From positions 879,464-943,463 of the forward strand of contig JAGTTQ010000001.1 of the NCBI GenBank assembly GCA_018223415.1: DNA of 64,000 nucleotides. Reading direction: 5' to 3'. The position numbers were made by a program, and so were the translations under genes. The stretch's first letter is position 1, and every line of letters starts with the position of its first letter. Shown here piece by piece: positions 59,032 to 64,000 of the stretch. This stretch comes from Eubacteriaceae bacterium Marseille-Q4139. Its GTDB lineage: Bacteria > Bacillota > Clostridia > Lachnospirales > Lachnospiraceae. A model generated the notes under the pieces. The model saw only the letters and a list, made by a program, of their open reading frames with translations. It made no database searches and had not been told where the DNA came from.

Positions 59032-60396
59032 TCAGTCATCCACAAGCCGCTTTCTCCGTTTCCATGCACCACTGTAATAATAGGAAGCATGAACCAGGAT
59101 CGGGCCGATTCTAGCAAACGAATTTCCCATAAAAAATCCAACGACTCCCATATTCAGATGGATACCGAAAAGCCAGCATAGCGCCAGCCGGAATACCACA
59201 CCGTCCAGGACTCCTGCCAGAAAAGAGAGTTTGGAATTCCCCGTTCCTGTTGTGATAATGTCATAGCATCCCATCAAAGCCGAAAGTCCACAGCAAGATG
59301 CCGCCACCAGCATGATGGACGGCGCATATGCCATAACAGCAGGGTCCTCTGTGAAAATTCCGAATATCGTTTCTGGAAACAGAAGGAAAACCGTCGATAA
59401 AAATGCGGCTGCCAAAAGTGTGATCTTAAGAGCAGCATACAAAGTTTCCTTAACTCTTTCGTAAAATCCGGCGCCGATATTCTGTCCGGCGATGGAGCCT
59501 CCCGCACTTTTGATGCTCTGTGTCACAATGCTGGACATCGTAATAATCTTTTCCACAATCCCATAGGCGGCCGAAGCCGCTACACCAAGCCCATTGACAA
59601 AACGAAGAATGACAAGCTGCGTTCCCTGAATCAGGATTGTCTGAAGCGCCATCGGAACCCCGATTGCCATCATAATTTTCAATTTCTGAATATCAATACG
59701 AAAGCTTTTTACCTTGAAATCGAACAGAAACAGCTCTCTGTGCCTGTAAAGGTAGAGAATGGAAAAAGAAAAAGCGAATCCCTGGCCAATCACGGTGGCA
59801 AGTGCTGTCCCTGCCGCTCCCATCCTGAACACAACCACAAACACCAAGTCCAGGATTAAATTTGTCAAGGCTGCAATAGCAATAAAAAGCAGCGGTCTCT
59901 TGGAATCTCCCATGCCTCTTAAAACAGAGCTGACTGCATTATAGCCGAATACCAATGGCATTCCTGCACTGGTAATCCGAAAGTAAGAAAGCGCCGCGTT
60001 AAAAGACGCCTCCGGTGTATCCAACAGCCTGAGTACTGTTTCCGAAAAAAGAAAACTTAACAGCCCAGCCGCAAAAGACAAAACTGCCAAATAAGAAAAC
60101 AGCGTTCCGATTGCTGCACTCACATCTTTTTTAACTGATCCGGCCCCAATCTGCTGTGCAATATAGATCTGACCGCCAGCCGCCAGCCCTACGCTTATAT
60201 TGGTGCACATGCTTAAAAGCTTTCCTCCAAGTGTAACTGCCACAATTCCCGTACTTCCGACAAATCTTCCGATAATAATCATATCTACCATGTTATAAAG
60301 ATCCGTCAAAAGGTTTGCAAGTAAAAAGGGGATCATAAAGGCAATCAAAAGATGGGAAATATTCCCTTTGGTAAAATCGGTTCCTATTGTTTCCAC
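59032..60396 (-). CDS. MATE family efflux transporter
   Basis: Twelve-segment exporter (454 aa) of the MATE/NorM-DinF type. Motifs are IPFLLANLLTDLYNMVDMIIIGRFVG near the start, MPLVFGYNAVSSVLRGMGDSKRPLLFIA in the middle and MGVPMALQTILIQGTQLVILRFVNGLG after it. First gene of the minus-strand catabolic operon, facing the GntR gene. It may export a toxic parent compound or a product. Confidence 0.9.
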   Translation of the reverse strand: METIGTDFTKGNISHLLIAFMIPFLLANLLTDLYNMVDMIIIGRFVGSTGIVAVTLGGKLLSMCTNISVGLAAGGQIYIAQQIGAGSVKKDVSAAIGTLFSYLAVLSFAAGLLSFLFSETVLRLLDTPEASFNAALSYFRITSAGMPLVFGYNAVSSVLRGMGDSKRPLLFIAIAALTNLILDLVFVVVFRMGAAGTALATVIGQGFAFSFSILYLYRHRELFLFDFKVKSFRIDIQKLKIMMAIGVPMALQTILIQGTQLVILRFVNGLGVAASAAYGIVEKIITMSSIVTQSIKSAGGSIAGQNIGAGFYERVKETLYAALKITLLAAAFLSTVFLLFPETIFGIFTEDPAVMAYAPSIMLVAASCCGLSALMGCYDIITTGTGNSKLSFLAGVLDGVVFRLALCWLFGIHLNMGVVGFFMGNSFARIGPILVHASYYYSGAWKRRKRLVDD

Positions 60397-60747
60397 CCCT
60401 CACCTCCCAATCATGACCTGAGACCCGGTTGGATCATATCTCTTCCTTTCCCAATACAAAAAGATATGTATCCGCGCCTTAAGTCATTTTCTTTTTAGAT
60501 ATCTTTTATACTAAAATACCACATTGAAAGATTGCCATCAATAGGATAAATTGACAAAGAATCATTTTTTATTTATGCATTTTAACTAACAGTGTTCATT
60601 TTCAAAAACTGTATATTGTTAGGTTTTTATGTGGCTCTTATGATATTTCCTTATTGCAAAATCTTTCGGCAGACCTTACAATATAGAAAAGAAAAAGATA
60701 TCTTTCCGTTTTTTTATCATAATATGAATACTGGAGGAAATTTGTAT
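60397..60747. promoter_or_regulatory. Divergent control region between MATE and GntR genes
   Basis: Contains palindromes AGATATCT at 60497-60504 and 60696-60703 (the latter in the GntR leader, as AAAAAGATATCTTT). A likely plus-strand promoter is TTGACA (60551-60556), 17 bp, TATGCA (60574-60579). A related AAAAAGATATG lies at 60467-60477. The minus-strand promoter for the operon is not clear by eye. No gene is seen in this stretch. Confidence 0.6.
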
Positions 60748-61515
60748 ATGTGTGCAAAAGCACCGAAATATATTGAAGTATATTCCAAGATACGCCAGGC
60801 GATCCTGACAGGCGAATTCCCGGCAGGCTCTTTCCTTCCCACGGAGAATGAGCTGATGGAACTTTATGATGTAAGCAAAACAACGGTGCGCCATGCCGTA
60901 AAGCTTTTAAGGGAGCATGACCTCGTAGAGGTTCGGCAAGGCAGCGGAACAAAAGTCCTCCCGGTCGAACAGCAGACCGTCATCCACTCCAAATATCATA
61001 ATCCCGGTTCTTCCACAAATGTTGTAATCCACTATACGACCCATGGAAAAGGCGAAGTCAACAATACAAAAGCCGTAATCGATCTGGTGCCGGCAGATGA
61101 AACGGCAGCAGCAGCTCTTGAAATTCCGGCCGGTTCCATGGTTTACCGCCTCCAGCGGCTTCAGCTTATAGATGGGACTGTCTTTGGATATATGGTAAAT
61201 TACATACCACAGTCCCTGGCTCCCGACCTGAATACCCGGGGAGAGCTTCTCACAGACCTTTATGGCTTTCTGTTCCGCAATTACGGGATCCGGGTTACAG
61301 AGATCCGTGAAACCGTCGATGCCAGGGTAGCCGGCTTTATGGAAGCCCAGTATCTCCAGGTGGATATCAATACGCCGCTTGTTCTCCTGCGCCGGATTGC
61401 AGCCGGCGATACAGCTCCCGTGGAATACTGCGAGACAACGGTGCGTCCCGATATTTTTCATATGACTGTCACCGTCGATAAACCGGGCACTGCGGATTCG
61501 CAGCCATATTTGTAG
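60748..61515 (+). CDS. GntR family regulator with UTRA domain
   Basis: Regulator of 255 residues. The N-terminal winged helix (about 5-72) reads YIEVYSKIRQAILTGEFPAGSFLPTENELMELYDVSKTTVRHAVKLLREHDLVEVRQGSGTKV; the C-terminal UTRA domain (about 95-245) binds small metabolites, often sugar phosphates. Start at 60748 follows CTGGAGGAAATTTGTAT; the open frame continues 52 codons upstream through promoter-like sequence and is not used. It lies between the minus-strand catabolic operon and the plus-strand esterase gene and probably controls both. Confidence 0.9.
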   Translation: MCAKAPKYIEVYSKIRQAILTGEFPAGSFLPTENELMELYDVSKTTVRHAVKLLREHDLVEVRQGSGTKVLPVEQQTVIHSKYHNPGSSTNVVIHYTTHGKGEVNNTKAVIDLVPADETAAAALEIPAGSMVYRLQRLQLIDGTVFGYMVNYIPQSLAPDLNTRGELLTDLYGFLFRNYGIRVTEIRETVDARVAGFMEAQYLQVDINTPLVLLRRIAAGDTAPVEYCETTVRPDIFHMTVTVDKPGTADSQPYL

Positions 61516-61650
61516 CTTTTTGCCCCGGCCCGTACCGTCTGGCATGTTTTTCAAATTCATTTTGAGGAATACGCATAGACCAGCATACAGGCCGGGAAAC
61601 CGTGTCATCAGATGTTTTTTCTTTCTCATCACAAATTTTCAAACTTCATC

Positions 61651-61703
61651 TTGACTTCTATTTTGTTCTGATCTATAATCGAATTAGATATAAATCAAAT
61701 ATC
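61651..61703 (+). promoter_or_regulatory. Promoter of second esterase gene with GATAT/ATATC dyad
   Basis: TTGACT (61651-61656), 17-bp spacer, TATAAT (61674-61679). A dyad GATAT-aaatcaa-ATATC (61687-61703) lies at the start point, and GGATATC follows at 61710-61716. These resemble the AGATATCT palindromes beside the MATE/GntR genes. Confidence 0.7.
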
Positions 61704-61848
61704 TTTTTTGGATATCATTTCAATGTCTATCTTCCTTTCCCAAACAACTGCCCTGCTGCCCACATTCCGGCCCCGGCAGGTGACACAGAACAACTCCGCA
61801 GTCATTTTATCAGCACATATTAAACAGGAAAGAAAGGTAGGATTTCAT

Positions 61849-63267
61849 ATGGCTATTTTAAAGGTACTCACAAAATACGGCACTGTTGTCGGTGTTCCGG
61901 GAAAGAATGCCAGAAATACTGTATTTCGCGGTGTCCCCTACGCACAGCCGCCGGTCGGTGCCCTTCGTTTCGCGCCGCCAAGGGAGCCAATTCCGTGGGA
62001 TGGAGAACTTTTCTGCACGGAATATTCGGCTTCTTCCATACAAAGGGAACCCGTCTCACCCAGTATTCACACCGTCTCTGAAGACTCCCTATACCTAAAC
62101 ATCTGGACGCCGGCCGAATCCCCGGAAGAAAAGCTCCCCGTCATGTTCTGGATCCACGGCGGCGGCTTCATCGCCGGTTCCGGCACTTCGCCAAATTTTT
62201 CCGGCGAGGCCTTAAACGCCCACGGCGTCATCCTCGTAACCATCAACTACCGTCTCGGCGCTCTTGGTTATCTGGCGCTTCCGGAGCTTTTGGAACGGGA
62301 CGGAACCACCGGGAACTACGGGCTTCTCGACCAGATTGCCGCCCTCAAGTGGGTGCATGAAAACATCGCCGCCTTTGGAGGCGACCCGGACAACATCACC
62401 GTCTTCGGCTTTTCAGCCGGCGGCATGTCCACCCGCATGCTCATGTGCTCCCCGCTCTCCCGCGGCATGATAAGCAAAATCATCGTGGAGTCCGGCGGCG
62501 GCATTACGGATTCCGACTATTACCGGCCGCTTTCCGAAAAAATGGATATCTGCGTCCGGGGCATGAAAAAGCTGGGCTGGACACTCTCCGACCTCATGGA
62601 AAAGGACGCCCGGGAAATCTTTTCCGCGCTCCATGATGCTACCGCAGATGAGCTGGAGCCATGGGAAAAATCTGTGTTCCAGCCTGATGTGGATGACTGG
62701 TCGCTCCTTGACACGCCCGGCGTCAGCCTCTGGAAAGGCGACTGTGCCGACGTTCCGGTCATGGCAGGCTCCGTTACCGGCGACAACGGATGGATTAAAA
62801 TCGTCCGTCACGAAGTCACCGACGAATCCATGATTCCGGCCTTCGTCTACTCCCGCGGCGTCTCCTGGGCGGCGCGCCAGGCAGAAACCGGCCGGAGACC
62901 GCTCTATACCTACCATTTCGAGCGGACGCAGCCAAAAAAGTACTGGGCCAGCGAAGCAAATAAAACGCCTCACGGAAGCGAGATTCCCTATGTAATGGGT
63001 ACCATAAACCCGGAGGAATTCGGAGAATACGACTTCGAGCTCTCCCGCATGATGACCGCTTACTGGGCCAATTTTGCCAAAACGGGAAATCCCAACGGCC
63101 CGGGGCTTAAGAACTGGCCGCTCTATACTCTGGACGAGCCGGTTTCCATGCATTTTACCGACACTGGGTACCAGGCTGAGCCTCTGGCGAAGACGGAATC
63201 TGAGAAACGGGCCATCCGTTTTGTCACCGATCATCCCGGTGTCATCCGCTCTCTGAAAGGACTTTAA
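61849..63267 (+). CDS. Type-B carboxylesterase (second of two)
   Basis: Alpha/beta-hydrolase of 472 residues. TVFRGVPYAQPPVGALRFAPP near the start, oxyanion IHGGGF (102-107), nucleophile Ser189 in FGFSAGG, and a C-terminal SRMMTAYWANFAKTGNPNGPGLKNWP typical of the family; the catalytic His is probably in TPHGSEIPYVMGT. No signal peptide. Start at 61849 follows AAAGAAAGGTAGGATTTCAT; the longer open frame crosses the promoter. Paralogue of the 541-residue esterase in the opposite operon. Monocistronic, ending 11 bp before the next IS. Confidence 0.92.
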   Translation: MAILKVLTKYGTVVGVPGKNARNTVFRGVPYAQPPVGALRFAPPREPIPWDGELFCTEYSASSIQREPVSPSIHTVSEDSLYLNIWTPAESPEEKLPVMFWIHGGGFIAGSGTSPNFSGEALNAHGVILVTINYRLGALGYLALPELLERDGTTGNYGLLDQIAALKWVHENIAAFGGDPDNITVFGFSAGGMSTRMLMCSPLSRGMISKIIVESGGGITDSDYYRPLSEKMDICVRGMKKLGWTLSDLMEKDAREIFSALHDATADELEPWEKSVFQPDVDDWSLLDTPGVSLWKGDCADVPVMAGSVTGDNGWIKIVRHEVTDESMIPAFVYSRGVSWAARQAETGRRPLYTYHFERTQPKKYWASEANKTPHGSEIPYVMGTINPEEFGEYDFELSRMMTAYWANFAKTGNPNGPGLKNWPLYTLDEPVSMHFTDTGYQAEPLAKTESEKRAIRFVTDHPGVIRSLKGL

Positions 63268-63277
63268 ATGTACAATA

Positions 63278-64000
63278 GGAGCCGTTGCAAAATAGATGAG
63301 TAATCATCTATGGAGCAGCGGCTCCTTTTTTATGCCCTGAAAACAGAAAACGGACCCTGAAGAGCCCGTAATCCATGGTATAATAAGATATGACCAGTAA
63401 ATTAAAATACCATAAAAATTATACCGAATTCGGTGAGCCTTATCAACTGGTTTTGCCATTAAATTTGGAAGGTTTGGTTCCTGATGATGATTCTGTTCGA
63501 CTGCTGAGCCACGAATTGGAGGATTTAGATTACAGCTTGCTGTATCAGGCTTACTCTGCCAAAGGCAGAAATCCGGCAGTGGACCCAAAGACCATGTTCA
63601 AGATCCTGACTTATGCCTATTCCCAGAACATCTATTCATCCAGAAAAATTGAAACCGCATGCAGACGCGACATCAACTTTATGTGGCTGCTTGCCGGACA
63701 AAAAGCACCGGATCACAGCACCATTGCCCGTTTCCGAACCGGTTTTCTGGCAGATGCCTGTGAAAATCTGTTCTACCAGATGGTCTGCCGCCTGGAAGCA
63801 AGCGGAGAATTATCAAAAGAAACCGTATTTATTGATGGGACAAAACTGGAAGCCTGTGCCAATAAATATACCTTCGTCTGGAAGAAATCGGTGGGGAAAT
63901 GGGAAGCAAAGATGTACGAACGGATTCAGGAGGCAGTCTGTCTTCTGAACCAGGATTATATCTGCGGGTTCCATGTGGGAGAGGAAAGCCGTACCCAGGA
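63278..64000 (+). mobile_element. Second IS1182-type element (left end and 5' half; runs off window)
   Basis: The left end begins near 63278 with GGAGCCGTTGCAAAA, followed by hairpin TAGATGA/TCATCTA and an AGCGGCTCC block. This is the same layout as the end of the IS at 44750 (15-base terminus, hairpin, complementary block) but with different sequence. The right end is outside the window. Confidence 0.82.
63390..64000 (+). CDS. IS1182 family transposase, N-terminal part
   Basis: Open frame from MTSKLKYHKNYTEFGEPYQL to the window end (203 codons seen). It matches the other transposase in layout: YSQNIYSSRKIETACRRDINFMWLLAGQKAPDHSTIARFRTGF and FIDGTKLEACANKYTFVWKKS with the first catalytic Asp. 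Clearly a different member of the family from the element at 44750. It may start a few codons elsewhere, as no strong ribosome site is seen before the ATG. Confidence 0.9.
   Translation, partial: MTSKLKYHKNYTEFGEPYQLVLPLNLEGLVPDDDSVRLLSHELEDLDYSLLYQAYSAKGRNPAVDPKTMFKILTYAYSQNIYSSRKIETACRRDINFMWLLAGQKAPDHSTIARFRTGFLADACENLFYQMVCRLEASGELSKETVFIDGTKLEACANKYTFVWKKSVGKWEAKMYERIQEAVCLLNQDYICGFHVGEESRTQ

Noticed and set aside
62413..63234. Minus-strand ORF of 273 codons
   Set aside because: Antisense to the second esterase, whose catalytic motifs are intact.
44750..64000. Composite transposon made by two IS elements around the catabolic locus
   Set aside because: The two IS1182-type elements differ in terminal repeats and transposase sequence, so they would not move the locus as a unit. 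No shared target duplication is seen.
1..64000. CRISPR array, rRNA genes or prophage
   Set aside because: No regularly spaced repeats, rRNA sequence, or phage structural or integrase genes were found when reading the window. The three TAGAATTTTTTCTA copies near 30 kb are operator-like, not CRISPR.

Overview
The window comes from a low-oxygen, gut-type Firmicute, most likely a Lachnospiraceae (Clostridium cluster XIVa) species with moderately high GC. The evidence is indirect. SigA promoters (TTGACA-17-TATAAT) and GGAGG ribosome sites are near perfect. tRNAs lack an encoded CCA, clpB carries a CIRCE element, lipoproteins are typically Firmicute, and the anaerobe oxygen-defence trio FprA/desulfoferrodoxin/rubredoxin is present. 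No rRNA, CRISPR array or phage genes were seen.

Layout. 1-2.9 kb: ilvB-ilvN-ilvC operon on the minus strand with a peptide-leader attenuator. 3.0-5.3 kb: alanine dehydrogenase, a structured repeat patch, a Uma2 nuclease and a 27-residue type I-like toxin with a facing antisense promoter. 5.4-6.1 kb: six-tRNA operon (Asn-Glu-Met-Asp-Val-Leu). 6.2-12.9 kb: trehalose PTS operon treP-treC-ptsH-ptsI with divergent treR and two operators. 13.1-15.8 kb: clpB under CIRCE. 15.9-23.7 kb: XRE and winged-helix regulators divergent from a five-gene envelope operon of unknown function (GLUG, WG and propeller-like lipoproteins, a membrane protein and a TPR-like protein). 23.9-32.4 kb: amino-acid/amidohydrolase region with an archaeal-type ornithine cyclodeaminase homologue, two acetyltransferases, a YheO regulator, RidA, a threonine-synthase-like enzyme, a hydroxyacid dehydrogenase and an imidazolonepropionase-like amidohydrolase. 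32.4-38.7 kb: repeat-type cell-wall-binding protein, RNA methyltransferase, TrkA/TrkH potassium uptake and a ZIP metal transporter. 38.7-44.7 kb: FeoA-FeoB-Cys-rich/HMA iron uptake, then oxygen and superoxide detoxification, then an M42 peptidase. 44.7-46.5 kb: a complete IS1182-type element next to an Rpn nuclease gene. 47.8-63.3 kb: an apparent catabolic locus with a Dpp/Opp ABC transporter, MATE exporter, two metallo-beta-lactamase-fold enzymes (one fused to a lactonase-type propeller), two type-B carboxylesterases, a mutarotase-like protein and a GntR/UTRA regulator. 63.3-64.0 kb: the start of a second, different IS1182-type element.

How they fit. The last locus looks like an inducible import-and-hydrolyse pathway for an ester- or lactone-bearing compound, with AGATATCT-type sites on both sides of its regulator. 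It and the envelope operon are the best candidates for undescribed systems. The smaller striking items are the ilv attenuator with a predicted antiterminator pairing, the type I toxin locus, the HPr with Lys at position 46, and the FeoB-associated Cys-rich protein fused to a heavy-metal domain.
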